From Pseudomaricurvus sp033283175 (lineage in GTDB: Bacteria; Pseudomonadota; Gammaproteobacteria; Pseudomonadales; Cellvibrionaceae): a stretch of DNA of 64,000 bases. The notes under the pieces are model-generated. The model did no database searches. It saw only the letters and a program-made list of their open reading frames with translations, and had not been told where the DNA came from. This document shows, in pieces, positions 49,049 to 58,623 of this stretch. Position numbers and translations under genes: made by a program. Position 1 is the first letter of the stretch; each line of letters begins with the position of its first letter. Location: assembly GCA_033283175.1 (NCBI GenBank), contig JAWMQM010000002.1, forward strand, positions 806,001 through 870,000, written 5' to 3'.

Positions 49049-50352
49049 GACGTCTCTCTCCGGACCAGGCGCCTGGCCGGGCGATTGGACGCCGGCACGA
49101 CCAGGCTGGCACTCCCGTAGGTGATCGTAGAGTTGGCCAGATTACGCAATATCACCCCAAAAGCGACGATATGCCAAGGCAAGTCATAATAGGAGAGACT
49201 CAGGAACGCCCCACCACTGGCGTAGGCAACCAGGCTTACCTTTAACATTCGAGCGAGGGTTGAGAGATCACTGTCTTCGGGGGAACCGCGGCATAATCGA
49301 TCGCTGATGCTCAGATTGCGCCAGGTCATGAAAAAGATAGCCAAAAACAGCATCAGGCCCAACCAGCCATGGTCTGCCAATACATTGAAATAGATACTGT
49401 GTGCCACGAAGACACCAATCGCCTCCGGTTGGTAAATGGCGTAGGTACTCTTGGACCAGGAGTTGTAACCACCGCCCAGCAACCTGTCATTGGCTATATT
49501 GATACTGTATTTCCACGCGTAGATTCGCGACATGGCGGAACTGTCTTCACTGAACTCCGTGATGGTCGACATCCTCTCATGCCAACTGGCAGGCATAACC
49601 GTAAGCCCAACACCCGCAAGAATGACCAGCACCATAGCGGAAACCAGCTTGTTCTTTGATTGCCACCAGAAATAGACGCCCAATACGCACATTGAAATGA
49701 GCGCACCGCGCGATTGGGAGCCCAATGCCGAAATAACACTCAGTACCAGCCCTCCTAACAGCCCCCGTTTTAACCACAGGTTTGTAGCCACGGATCTCAG
49801 ATAGAAGAAAAACGGAATAATCATCAAGGCCGCCAGCCCCATGGCGTTGTTCTCGCCAATCATACTGTCCGACGGTCCCCGCACCCGGTACTGGCCTCCG
49901 GTCATCAAGGTAAAAATTCCCCCCTTGATACTGAAGAAACCAATGGAAAGCGTTACCACCCAGATAAGGCAATTAAGCCGGTACTTGTCTCGTACGAGCA
50001 TGACCGTCAAGAAAGCGATAACCTGGATTTTCAGTACCCGCACATAGTAGCCCAGCGCCGCATCGGGATAGATCGCCGTCAGCGAAGTCAGGCCCATCCA
50101 CAATACAAACACCACCCATAAAACGGTGGTGCCATTCATTGGCAGTGATTTTTTCTCCTGATTAAAGAGCAGCGACATAAATGTCGCCAACGCTACCATC
50201 TGGGCAAAGGGCATGGAGTAGGCAAACCCCCAGGTCAGCCGGTGCGGGTTCATATAACTGAGCCATGACCAGGCAAGTATCCCTATCCAGGGGCGCTTCA
50301 GAATGACGGGAATCAACCCGAACACGATGGCCGTAACAAGCAGATCCCGCAC
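49045..50352 (-). CDS. O-glycosylation ligase/polymerase (Wzy/WaaL-like), exosortase A system-associated (TIGR03097 type)
   Basis: A 435-residue polytopic membrane protein with about eleven hydrophobic segments. RPWIGILAWSWLSYMNPHRLTWGFAYS at the start and GPSDSMIGENNAMGLAALMIIP, LGSQSRGALISM and the large periplasmic loop with RIYAWKYSINIANDRLLGGGYNSWS, ending GVFVAHSIYFNVLADHGWLGL (catalytic His), match the family. It would polymerise the flipped repeat units or transfer glycan to protein. The start is GTG 50352 with AGGGG 9 bases upstream, two bases past the GT4 stop. It sits upstream of the deacetylase with an ATGA overlap. Confidence 0.92.
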   Translation of the reverse strand: MRDLLVTAIVFGLIPVILKRPWIGILAWSWLSYMNPHRLTWGFAYSMPFAQMVALATFMSLLFNQEKKSLPMNGTTVLWVVFVLWMGLTSLTAIYPDAALGYYVRVLKIQVIAFLTVMLVRDKYRLNCLIWVVTLSIGFFSIKGGIFTLMTGGQYRVRGPSDSMIGENNAMGLAALMIIPFFFYLRSVATNLWLKRGLLGGLVLSVISALGSQSRGALISMCVLGVYFWWQSKNKLVSAMVLVILAGVGLTVMPASWHERMSTITEFSEDSSAMSRIYAWKYSINIANDRLLGGGYNSWSKSTYAIYQPEAIGVFVAHSIYFNVLADHGWLGLMLFLAIFFMTWRNLSISDRLCRGSPEDSDLSTLARMLKVSLVAYASGGAFLSLSYYDLPWHIVAFGVILRNLANSTITYGSASLVVPASNRPARRLVRRETS

Positions 50353-50354
50353 GG

Positions 50355-51536
50355 CTATTTCCCCCTCAGGGCGACAGGCGCAGGAAAGCGCTGCAACAGC
50401 CGTTGAAACAGGTAGACGATCAGCCTGGCATTCTCATCCCAGTAATAGCCCTGCTGTTCCAGTAGGTCCCTCGCACTGCGGCCCAACCGTTCACGCAACC
50501 CGCTGTCGTTGCAGAGCTGAGCCAGCTTACAGCGGAAGTCTTCATCACTGCTGTTATCGAACAGGCTGGCATTGGTGCCATTGCTGAGAATTTCGCGAAT
50601 GTTGGCCATATCGGGAGCCAGAACCGCCTTGCCCAGCGCCAGGTACTCAAACAACTTCAGGGGCGAGGCATAGTCCACCACGTCAGGCTGTAACGCGACA
50701 TCGAAGCAGCTGACGTAGTCCCGGATGGTGTCGCGATTTACCAGGCCGGTAAAGGTGACTCGCTGCTCCAGACCGGCCCGCTGCGCCTGCTCCTGCAACA
50801 CTGCCTTTACCGGCCCATCCCCCACTACCAGGAAGTGCCAATCCTGCAGGTCGTGGTCACTCATCAGCGAGATCACCCGATCCAGGCCATGCCAATCCCT
50901 GACAAATCCGGTAAAGCCCAGCACGTTGGGTTGCTGTATACCCAATTGCTTTTTCATGGTGGTGCCATCAACGACAGAGCTGAATTCCGACCTGTTGACG
51001 CCGTTGGGAATCACCTGCATCCGCTCTGCCGGCACTCCGGCGGCAGCGATTCGTTGTGACAGAACCGCGGTTACCGGCAACACATAGTCCGCACTTTGCC
51101 ATACCAGCGTTTCGGTCCAGCGGGCCAGCCGCTTTAACGCTAACCGTCCGTGGGTGGAGCGTTCTTCAAACAGCGGTGAATTCACTTCCACGATATAGGG
51201 CAGGTTGAAATGCCTGGCGGCCCAGACACCGGAGATAAAAAACAGGTTGTAGCGCTCGTAGATAACATCCGGCTGGTGACGAATAATTGCCTTGCGCAGT
51301 TTCAGGTACTCCAGACATGAGTATCCAAACTCGGCCAGCTCATGGATAAACCCGGGGATATACGCACGCATGGTACTGACCAGTTTGGAGCCTTCGCCAA
51401 ACTCACGCTGGTTGACCGAATCCGGCTCCACCACAACCACCTCATGCCCCAGCTGGCGAAAGGCCTTGATGATCTCTTCGATGTGCACATACTGGCCATC
51501 TTTGGACGCCACGCGATGGTGATAGAGTATTTTCAT
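50355..51536 (-). CDS. family 4 glycosyltransferase
   Basis: A 393-residue GT-B enzyme. Landmarks: KILYHHRVASKDGQYVHIEEIIKAFRQLGHEV, VIYERYNLFFISG, VNSPLFEER, VIPNGVNRSEF (hinge), VLGFTGFVRDWHGLDR, LVVGDGP, and the donor-binding VVDYASPLKLFEYLALGKAVLAPD with the E-x7-E-like arrangement modified. Its ATG directly follows the upstream GT stop (TGA ATG), so translation is likely coupled. Proteins of this type often occur in XrtA loci. It has no membrane helices. Confidence 0.92.
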   Translation of the reverse strand: MKILYHHRVASKDGQYVHIEEIIKAFRQLGHEVVVVEPDSVNQREFGEGSKLVSTMRAYIPGFIHELAEFGYSCLEYLKLRKAIIRHQPDVIYERYNLFFISGVWAARHFNLPYIVEVNSPLFEERSTHGRLALKRLARWTETLVWQSADYVLPVTAVLSQRIAAAGVPAERMQVIPNGVNRSEFSSVVDGTTMKKQLGIQQPNVLGFTGFVRDWHGLDRVISLMSDHDLQDWHFLVVGDGPVKAVLQEQAQRAGLEQRVTFTGLVNRDTIRDYVSCFDVALQPDVVDYASPLKLFEYLALGKAVLAPDMANIREILSNGTNASLFDNSSDEDFRCKLAQLCNDSGLRERLGRSARDLLEQQGYYWDENARLIVYLFQRLLQRFPAPVALRGK

Positions 51537-52718
51537 TCAGGCCGCCCTCCCCGTCCCGATTTCGTCAAACAGGGACTCCAGCCGGTCAACAGTCTCCTGC
51601 CAGGAGAAGCGCTCGGCGTATTCGCGGGTAGCCGTGCGCGTGGGGTAATGGTCAAACAGTTCCCGCACCCCCTGTGCGATGGCTGCGGCGCTTCTCTCTG
51701 CCACCAGCACCCCGGCCGCAGGATCTGCCACCACTTCGGGCGTTCCCCATATTGATGTCGCCACCACAGGACAACCACAGGCCATGGACTCCAGCAGCAC
51801 GTTGGCCCAACCCTCGCGACTGGAGGCCAGCACCAGCGCATCGGCCGCACAATAGAGCTCTGCCAGCTCGGACTGGGACAGGGCACCAAGAAACCGTACC
51901 CGCTCGCTCACTCCCGCGTTAATTGCCAGAGCGCGAAGCTCGGCTTCCATCTCGCCGTCGCCGGCGATCAGCAGCTGATATTCAGGCAGCTCCTTCATGG
52001 CTTCAACAACCAGATGATGGCCCTTGCGCTCAATCAGGTGTCCCACCGAGACCAGCCCCTTGCGGTCGATGCCAAACCGGTTGCGGCAGCGAGCACGATC
52101 CATAGGACTGAACAAGTTCAGGTCGACGCCGTTGCGTAACACTTCAATCCGCCCCTCCATTGCCCCCAGCTCAACCATCTGCTCTTTTAATGCCCGACAC
52201 ACGGTGATCGAGCGCGCCGCGCCTCTGGCGGCCCAGAGGATTAACCAGCGGGGAATCCTGTAGTCGGGAATCAGGTTGATATCGGTACCACGTGCGGTAA
52301 TGGTATAGGGCAAGCGCAGCAGCCTGGCGGTGAGTGCCGCAGCAATGCCATCCGGGTAGTAGTAGTGACCGTCCACCACATCAAAGCGCTCTCCCCGGAA
52401 CAACAGCCGCAGGGTTTGCCAAAATACCGACAACCACAAAAACCAGGGGTTGAGGTAGAGCCCGAGGCCCGGTACAGCCAGATACCGCGGGTGCCATACC
52501 TGTACGCCCTGGCGCTCTTCCAGATGGGCGATGCGTGATGACTGGACATACTTGCCGGAATGGGTGTCGCTGAAGGGGTACCAGGGCACCGGAGCAATCA
52601 CCAGCGCGCGGGTCCTGCCCCGCTGCAACAGGTGCTGCAGGCGGGTTTCCACAAAAATGCCATGCCGTTGCTGGACAGCATTGGGAAACAGGGTTGAGAT
52701 CACCAACAGGCTTACCAT
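51537..52718 (-). CDS. family 4 glycosyltransferase
   Basis: A 393-residue GT-B enzyme with VSLLVISTLFPNAVQQRHGIFVETRLQHL at the start, ITARGTDINLIPDY, VLRNGVDLNLFSP (hinge), LVSVGHLIERKGHHL, LLIAGDGEMEAEL, and a donor-site LASSREGWANVLLESMACGCPVVATSIWGTPEVV with the E-x7-E motif intact. It is cytosolic. I used the ATG at 52718 because it is 10 bases after the amidotransferase stop and begins the conserved sequence; a start 15 codons upstream overlaps the neighbour. The next gene starts directly after its stop. Confidence 0.93.
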   Translation of the reverse strand: MVSLLVISTLFPNAVQQRHGIFVETRLQHLLQRGRTRALVIAPVPWYPFSDTHSGKYVQSSRIAHLEERQGVQVWHPRYLAVPGLGLYLNPWFLWLSVFWQTLRLLFRGERFDVVDGHYYYPDGIAAALTARLLRLPYTITARGTDINLIPDYRIPRWLILWAARGAARSITVCRALKEQMVELGAMEGRIEVLRNGVDLNLFSPMDRARCRNRFGIDRKGLVSVGHLIERKGHHLVVEAMKELPEYQLLIAGDGEMEAELRALAINAGVSERVRFLGALSQSELAELYCAADALVLASSREGWANVLLESMACGCPVVATSIWGTPEVVADPAAGVLVAERSAAAIAQGVRELFDHYPTRTATREYAERFSWQETVDRLESLFDEIGTGRAA

Positions 52719-52728
52719 CCTTGCTGCC

Positions 52729-54627
52729 TCACAACTCCAGTTCCAGCTTGCGGGCACAAGCATCGAACATCAGTAAGGCCCAGATCAGGGCACTGTACTC
52801 CCTAATGCCTGCAATATGTTGCTCCACCACTTGCTCGATGAAGTAGCGACTGAACAGGCCACTGCCGATCAGAACTTCACTGTAGAGCAGTGCGCGCACC
52901 CGCTCCTGCAGCGGCCCCCTGAACCAATTGGCCAGCGGCACACCGAAACCCATTTTGTCCCGATAGAGCACGTCGTCGGGCAGGTGTGGCTCCAGGGCCT
53001 TTTTGAAAACGTACTTACCTTCCTGCCCCTGTAATTTCACCTCTGATGGCAAGGTAGCGATCCACTCCACAAACTTGTGATCCAGCAACGGCACCCGCAC
53101 CTCCAGCGCGTGGGCCATACTGGCCCGGTCAACTTTGGTGAGGATATCCCCTGGCAGGTAGGTTTTCAGGTCGAGGTACTGAATCATGGACAGCGGATCT
53201 TCTATCGGCTTGCGCGCAAGGTGCGCATGGAAATTTTCGATCGCACCATAGGACTGCAATTCGCTTTTCATTTGCGCGGTAAACAGTCGTCGGCGCTGGT
53301 CTTCCGTAGTTATAGATACGGTATGCATATAAGCGCCTACCGCATCCCGAGCCAGCGACTGCAGGGTGCTCTTGGCCCGCAGCACTTTTGGTGCCCAATC
53401 CAGTTTGGGATAGACCTCACCTAATGCACCAAACAGCGGACGCCGAATACCATAGGGAATGCTGGTTCGCAGTTTCTCTTCGTTCATATGCCAGCGATAA
53501 CGCCGATAGCCGGCAAAGTTCTCATCGCCACCATCTCCCGACAGGGCCACGGTCACCCGCTTTTTGGCCAGTTCACAGACCCGATATGTGGGAATGGCCG
53601 AGCTGTCCGCAAACGGCTCGTCATAGAGATCGGCCAGTTGATCCAGCAGATCAAAATCGTTGCTGCTGACCACCTCTTCATGATGATTGGTGTGGTAGCG
53701 CTCGGCCACCAGGGTGGCAAACTCGGTTTCGTTAAACTGTTTAACGTCGAAACCGATGGCACAGGTATTGACGGCGTCGCTGGAGAGCTGGGCCATCATG
53801 GCCACCACCGCGCTGGAATCCACACCGCCGGAGAGAAACGCCCCCAGCGGCACTTCCGCCACCATGCGAATGCGCACCGCCTCCCGCATGCGCTCGACCA
53901 ACTCCTCCTGCCACTGCTGCAGATCACCCGGCGCCGCACCCGTAAACTCCACATCCCAGTACTCACGGGGTTTCGGCAGTGGCTGGTTTTTCTTCAGCAG
54001 TAATGAGTGACCAGGCTCAAGCTTACGCACCGCCTGAAAGATGGTGCGAGGTTCAGGGATATAGCCGAGGGCAAAGTAGTCCTCCACCGCCTGATAATCC
54101 ACTTTGCGGGACAGCCCTGGATAGGGTTTTAGCACCTTCAACTCGGAACCAAAAATAAAGCTGCCGTCGGCCAACGCGGCGTAGTACAGCGGCTTGATCC
54201 CCAGCCGGTCACGAGCCAGGAACAGGCTCTCCTGCTGGTGATCATAGATGGCAAAGGCGAACATGCCCCGAAAATGGCTGACACACTCCTCCCCCCACTC
54301 CTGCCACGCATACAGAATGACTTCGGTATCACAGTGGGTGCGAAACTCATACCCGCGCGCTTTCAGCTCGTCGGTCAGGTCCGGGAAATTGTAAATTTCA
54401 CCATTGAATACTACCGTGATATCGCCATTGGCAGAGTGCATCGGTTGCTGGCCCGATGACAGATCGATAATCGAGAGACGCCGGTGTGCCAACGCCACGC
54501 CCGGCTGCAGAAACTGTCCGCCCTCGTCCGGCCCCCGGTGAAACTGGGTCTGGTTCATGGTAGCCAACAGATCCGGGTCAAAGTCCCTGAAGCCTGTCCT
54601 GTCAAAAATTCCCGCAATACCGCACAC
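52729..54627 (-). CDS. XrtA/PEP-CTERM system amidotransferase (asparagine synthase family, TIGR03108 type)
   Basis: The 632-residue protein has a complete class II glutaminase domain starting MCGIAGIFD (catalytic Cys2), FHRGPDEGG, HRRLSIIDLSSGQQPM and NGEIYN, and a C-terminal ATP-pyrophosphatase domain with SGGVDSSAVVAMM and LSGDGGDENFAGYRRY. It would transfer glutamine-derived ammonia to a carboxylate, perhaps a uronic acid of the polymer. This family is found in XrtA loci. It contrasts with the homologue at 31915-33762, which has lost the Cys. The gene is 17 bases after the stp2 transferase stop. Confidence 0.95.
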   Translation of the reverse strand: MCGIAGIFDRTGFRDFDPDLLATMNQTQFHRGPDEGGQFLQPGVALAHRRLSIIDLSSGQQPMHSANGDITVVFNGEIYNFPDLTDELKARGYEFRTHCDTEVILYAWQEWGEECVSHFRGMFAFAIYDHQQESLFLARDRLGIKPLYYAALADGSFIFGSELKVLKPYPGLSRKVDYQAVEDYFALGYIPEPRTIFQAVRKLEPGHSLLLKKNQPLPKPREYWDVEFTGAAPGDLQQWQEELVERMREAVRIRMVAEVPLGAFLSGGVDSSAVVAMMAQLSSDAVNTCAIGFDVKQFNETEFATLVAERYHTNHHEEVVSSNDFDLLDQLADLYDEPFADSSAIPTYRVCELAKKRVTVALSGDGGDENFAGYRRYRWHMNEEKLRTSIPYGIRRPLFGALGEVYPKLDWAPKVLRAKSTLQSLARDAVGAYMHTVSITTEDQRRRLFTAQMKSELQSYGAIENFHAHLARKPIEDPLSMIQYLDLKTYLPGDILTKVDRASMAHALEVRVPLLDHKFVEWIATLPSEVKLQGQEGKYVFKKALEPHLPDDVLYRDKMGFGVPLANWFRGPLQERVRALLYSEVLIGSGLFSRYFIEQVVEQHIAGIREYSALIWALLMFDACARKLELEL

Positions 54628-54644
54628 TGTTTACTGCCCCCGGA

Positions 54645-55793
54645 TTACACAGCTTGTTGCAACAGGCGATCATAGACCGCCATATAATGATTGACGGTGA
54701 CCGGCCACTGGAAGCGGCTGCCAACCATCTGATACCCGTTTTCACCCATCTCCTGGCGCAACCCGGGATTCTCCGCCAATTTCATCATGGCATCCGCCAA
54801 CGCCGCATCAGCCGCCACCGGTACCAGCAGGCCGTTGACCCCGTCATCCACCAACTCCACATTGCCACCCACCGCGGTGGCAATCACCGGCAGCCTCATG
54901 GCCATCGCTTCAAGTATGGTGTTGGAGATCCCCTCCCCCAGGGATGGCAGCATGAAAAAGTCCATCTTGCCCAGCAAGTCCGCGACGTCATCACGATTAC
55001 CCGCCAGCCACAGATTCTGCTCCAGGCCAAGTTTTGCGCACAAGGCTTCGAGTTCGGCCCGTAACGGCCCTTCCCCCACCAAAACCAGCTTCAGGCGGGC
55101 AAACAGTATGGGGTTACGATCCCGTATCAACGCCAGTGCGTGCAGCATGGAAGCCTGGTTTTTCACTTCCACCAGCCGCCCTACACTTCCGGCTATGACA
55201 GCATCCGGCAGATCCCAATCCTCAGGAAAGTCCACCACCCCGGCCTGCTTCGACGCCTCACCAAATCGATCCCCATCCACACCATTGTAGATTTGGGACA
55301 CCTTGGCCGCAGGCACACCAATGGTGGAGTGCAGCCACTGTTCCAGATCCCGGCTGACGCAGATGTAGTGCTGTACCACCCTCGACATGAACCGCCGCAG
55401 CAGGTTGTACTTTCGGTTCTTGCCTTCCAGGTCGTAGATATCCCGACCGTGTTCACCGTGCAGGCGACGGACGCCCGGTACCATAGCCGCCACCAGCTGC
55501 ATCTCCAGGGCGGAGAGGTTGCGGGTGTGGACGATGGCAGGCTTCAGCCGGTAGAGCAGTTTCCAGAGGCGCCAATAGGCAGCAAAATCGTGACCGGGGC
55601 GCTGATGGATCTCATGAATCTGCACGTCGGAACGCTCGATACGGTTGGCAAAATCCCCGGACCGTGTCAGACAGATAATCCCATGGCGGTAACGGTCTGA
55701 GGGCATACGGTTGATGATATTCACCAGACCGTTTTCCATGCCTCCTGCGCCCAGGGAATGAATGATATGTACGACCAGAGGCGCCGGCTTCAT
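54645..55793 (-). CDS. XrtA-associated family 4 glycosyltransferase (stp2, TIGR03088 type)
   Basis: A 382-residue GT-B enzyme with the family's opening VVHIIHSLGAGGMENGLVNIINRMP, then VHTRNLSALEMQLVA, GEHGRDIYDLEGKNRKY, QIYNGVDGDRF (hinge), GSVGRLVEVKNQASML, LVGEGPLRAEL and the donor site LPSLGEGISNTILEAMAMRLPVIAT. This subfamily belongs to XrtA loci. The ATG overlaps the exosortase stop as ATGA, so the two are translated together. Cytosolic, no membrane segment; donor sugar unknown. Confidence 0.95.
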   Translation of the reverse strand: MKPAPLVVHIIHSLGAGGMENGLVNIINRMPSDRYRHGIICLTRSGDFANRIERSDVQIHEIHQRPGHDFAAYWRLWKLLYRLKPAIVHTRNLSALEMQLVAAMVPGVRRLHGEHGRDIYDLEGKNRKYNLLRRFMSRVVQHYICVSRDLEQWLHSTIGVPAAKVSQIYNGVDGDRFGEASKQAGVVDFPEDWDLPDAVIAGSVGRLVEVKNQASMLHALALIRDRNPILFARLKLVLVGEGPLRAELEALCAKLGLEQNLWLAGNRDDVADLLGKMDFFMLPSLGEGISNTILEAMAMRLPVIATAVGGNVELVDDGVNGLLVPVAADAALADAMMKLAENPGLRQEMGENGYQMVGSRFQWPVTVNHYMAVYDRLLQQAV

Positions 55794-57379
55794 GACCTGC
55801 TCCCGACTTGCCAGGCATCCAGCACCTGCTCAAGCGGTGCCGATAACGTCTGCAGGAAGCGCTGCAACCGCTGGGTATCTTCACCAGCCACCTCTGACCG
55901 CGGGGTCAACACAAACACAATGGCACCGTCGCGACGGTGCAACACCAGCGCGTTCAGAGCCTGGACCAATTTGCCCACATAATCGTTAGCGGTGTAAAAG
56001 CTTCCGAGCCGGTAAACCTTCCATACCCGCCAGGAATCAACGCCCAACTGCATCACCACCTCCTCAACCGTGACATCGCGACCGGAGAGAGTGACCGTTG
56101 GCCGGCGCGCCTCCACCACCCGCCAGGGATTGCGGGGAATGGTGAAACGGTTATTGGCGCTGATCAATTCGGCATCCTGCCGTTGGCTGAGATACTGATA
56201 GACATACAGTAATACCGGCTCGCCGAGATCGTCGCCGTTAACCGCCAGCTCCAGCTTGCGATCCTCGCCGACTATGATGGGCCGCCATATGGAATCCTCT
56301 ACCCCGGACTGTTGCCAAGCCTGCGGCAACCGTGGACTTTCCAGAGTGGCTGCCGCGACAGCAGCTGCAGTGTCGTCCTGTGCCGGCATTAACAGGGGGG
56401 CATAAAGAGCGGATGCCAGAATCGCGAGCAGACTTGCGATATGGCCCGGGCTGAAGCCCAAGGCCGGACTACCGAGCTGGCTTGCTCGCGCCCCCTCGCC
56501 GGAAGCCACTGACTCGCTGGCGGCCATAGGATCAACAAAATAACTGCCACACCAAAAGAGCAGAAAAATCACCAGACCAAAAAAGATCCAGCCGTAGAGA
56601 AGATGGTCAACCCCCACTGCCACCGTCATATCGCTCCAGTGCCCCAGCATTACAATCATGTAGGCTCTGAGGATATTGGCAATGACCGGCACCAGTGCAG
56701 AGACAGCGACAAAGACCAGCCTCTTCTGCCAGGACTGGTAGTTGAGATAGGCGTACAAACACCCCAATGTCACAGAAGCGATCAGGTAGCGAACACCACT
56801 GCACGCCTCGACTACCGACCACTCACCGCTGGGCAGCGAGAAAAACATCCCTTCCCGGTAGACCGGGATACCGGACAACTTCACCATCCAGACGGTACTG
56901 CTGGCCGTCAATTCCATCATGGTCGGGACAACCCCCTCCCCCGCCGGCACCATAAACAGCAGAAAAGCCAACGGAAACAGTAATCGCGCAGCTACCCTGT
57001 TGCCCAATACCCCCCAAACCAGACATATCGCAATCATCACCACAGCAAACTGCTGTACCACCAGTACGTCTACCAGAGCACCGAGCAGCCAGATAATCCC
57101 GCAACCCAGTAAGGGTGGTATAGCGAGCAACGACGGTGTCGGCAGCAGAACTCTCAACTCTTCCCGTTTGCGCCACACCAGCCACAGACTCAACGGCAGG
57201 ATGATAAAGCCGTGGGTATAGGTCTCGGAACGGATCCAGATGTCCACCATGGAGGCGATGGATGCATAGAACCCAAACAGCAGCAACAACAGTGCAACAC
57301 CGAGCACAACCAGCGACAGGGTCCAGTACCTGGCTAACATGGAACGATCCATTTCGAGCTTCAGATTTCCTGCGTCCAT
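55790..57379 (-). CDS. xrtA: exosortase A fused to an EpsI-type domain
   Basis: The 529-residue protein is exosortase A: eight or so transmembrane helices within residues 18-285 with the transpeptidase-like catalytic set Cys193 (SVVEACSGVRYL), Arg238 (IANILRAYMIVMLGHWSD) and His259 (VGVDHLLYGW). After residue 285 comes a linker, another helix (about 306-328) and a periplasmic EpsI-type domain (about 350-529), for example LYVYQYLSQRQDAELISANNR. Exosortase A cleaves PEP-CTERM proteins at the membrane for surface attachment. The ATG at 57379 is 17 bases after the stp1 stop; a GTG at 57448 would overlap it by 52. No PEP-CTERM substrate is visible in the window. Confidence 0.95.
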   Translation of the reverse strand: MDAGNLKLEMDRSMLARYWTLSLVVLGVALLLLLFGFYASIASMVDIWIRSETYTHGFIILPLSLWLVWRKREELRVLLPTPSLLAIPPLLGCGIIWLLGALVDVLVVQQFAVVMIAICLVWGVLGNRVAARLLFPLAFLLFMVPAGEGVVPTMMELTASSTVWMVKLSGIPVYREGMFFSLPSGEWSVVEACSGVRYLIASVTLGCLYAYLNYQSWQKRLVFVAVSALVPVIANILRAYMIVMLGHWSDMTVAVGVDHLLYGWIFFGLVIFLLFWCGSYFVDPMAASESVASGEGARASQLGSPALGFSPGHIASLLAILASALYAPLLMPAQDDTAAAVAAATLESPRLPQAWQQSGVEDSIWRPIIVGEDRKLELAVNGDDLGEPVLLYVYQYLSQRQDAELISANNRFTIPRNPWRVVEARRPTVTLSGRDVTVEEVVMQLGVDSWRVWKVYRLGSFYTANDYVGKLVQALNALVLHRRDGAIVFVLTPRSEVAGEDTQRLQRFLQTLSAPLEQVLDAWQVGSRS

Positions 57380-57396
57380 AGTTATACCGTCGCCAT

Positions 57397-58602
57397 TCAG
57401 GCTGCTGACCCCAGCTTCTGCGCTACCGGTTGTAATGTCGCGTCCCACCCGAAATCGCTGAGAATGCGTTGCCTCGCTGACCGCCCCATTGTAATGGCAG
57501 CCTCTTTATGCAAACCGAGGATCAGCCTAACGTACTCATCCGGTTGATCAGCGACCATCACTTCATCTGCGGCCACCTTGATACCCTCCAGTCCCAACGG
57601 CGATACCAACACAGGCCGGCCCATGGCCATAGCCTCCAGCACCTTGTTCTGAACCCCTCTGGCAATGCGCATGGGGGCAACCGCGAGGCGGGCATATTTG
57701 ATGTAGGGCCGCACATCATCGACGGCGCCAGTCACCACCACCCCCGGCAACTCCGCCAGCTCCTGGACCCGTCGATCGGGATTACGCCCAACGACATAGA
57801 ATTTCCAGTCGGGATCACGGGCAAGAATTTTCGGCAATACCTCACGGGCAAACCAGACCACAGCATCAGCATTGGGCCAGTAATCCATGGCGCCAGTAAA
57901 AACCAGCACCTTGTGCGTCCGCTTATACGGAGAGCGACACTCGAATTCCGGCGTAAAGTAGCCGGAATCAACACCGTTATTGTAAAAGCCCACGCCGTCC
58001 CGGCCGCCGGGGTGCACCTTCATAAAGGTATCCGCTTCTGCCTCCGATACGAAAAAGCTGTAATCAAATCGTCCTACCAAGCTCTGCTCGTAGCTTTGCA
58101 GGTAGCGGGCCTCACGCCTGTAGACATATTTCATCGGCCCCTTGACGGTCTCGGCGTACTGTCGCCACTTGTCAGAATCCATATCCACAAAATCGATTAA
58201 CCGGCGGTTCCAGACATACTCCGCGTCCATGACGTACTGCGCCATGGTTGACGAAAACACCACAACGGCTCCCGGCTTTTCCCGCTTCATAACGCCTCTA
58301 ACCCAGCCTGACATCACCGGCGACCGATAGTACGGCAGGGACAAGGCCTCTCCCGTAACCAGCCCAACCAGACTCCTGATCCGCGCCATGCGTGGATGTA
58401 ACGCCACCAGCTTTACCGACTTGCAAATGCCCAGCAACGTATCACGGTGCTGCCAATCTGCTGCATCGTCAACAAATGCGCCCAGGTGAATGTCATAACG
58501 TTGCGAGAGAAACCTGAGGAGGTTGTATGAACGGATTTTATCGCCCTTATCCGGTGGATAGGGAATCCTGTGTGCAAGAAACAACAACCCGGGCTTGCTC
58601 AT
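57397..58602 (-). CDS. XrtA-associated glycosyltransferase (stp1, TIGR03087 type)
   Basis: A 401-residue GT-B enzyme with the characteristic beginning LLFLAHRIPYPPDKGDKIRSYNLLRFL, VDMDSDKWRQYA, FVSEAEADTF, NNGVDSGYF (hinge), VFTGAMDYWPNADAV, FYVVGRNPDRRV and the donor site GVQNKVLEAMAMGRPVLVSP. It belongs only to XrtA loci, next to the exosortase itself as here. ATG 58602 has GGAC 9 bases upstream; the first in-frame codon at 58623 is GTG and directly follows the FemAB stop, so it is a less likely start. Confidence 0.95.
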   Translation of the reverse strand: MSKPGLLFLAHRIPYPPDKGDKIRSYNLLRFLSQRYDIHLGAFVDDAADWQHRDTLLGICKSVKLVALHPRMARIRSLVGLVTGEALSLPYYRSPVMSGWVRGVMKREKPGAVVVFSSTMAQYVMDAEYVWNRRLIDFVDMDSDKWRQYAETVKGPMKYVYRREARYLQSYEQSLVGRFDYSFFVSEAEADTFMKVHPGGRDGVGFYNNGVDSGYFTPEFECRSPYKRTHKVLVFTGAMDYWPNADAVVWFAREVLPKILARDPDWKFYVVGRNPDRRVQELAELPGVVVTGAVDDVRPYIKYARLAVAPMRIARGVQNKVLEAMAMGRPVLVSPLGLEGIKVAADEVMVADQPDEYVRLILGLHKEAAITMGRSARQRILSDFGWDATLQPVAQKLGSAA

Positions 58603-58623
58603 GGTTCTGTCCGCTTCATCCAC

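Noticed and set aside
52729..54627. Simple asparagine biosynthesis as the role of the amidotransferase.
   Set aside because: Its place between XrtA-specific glycosyltransferases and its family resemblance point to polymer modification.
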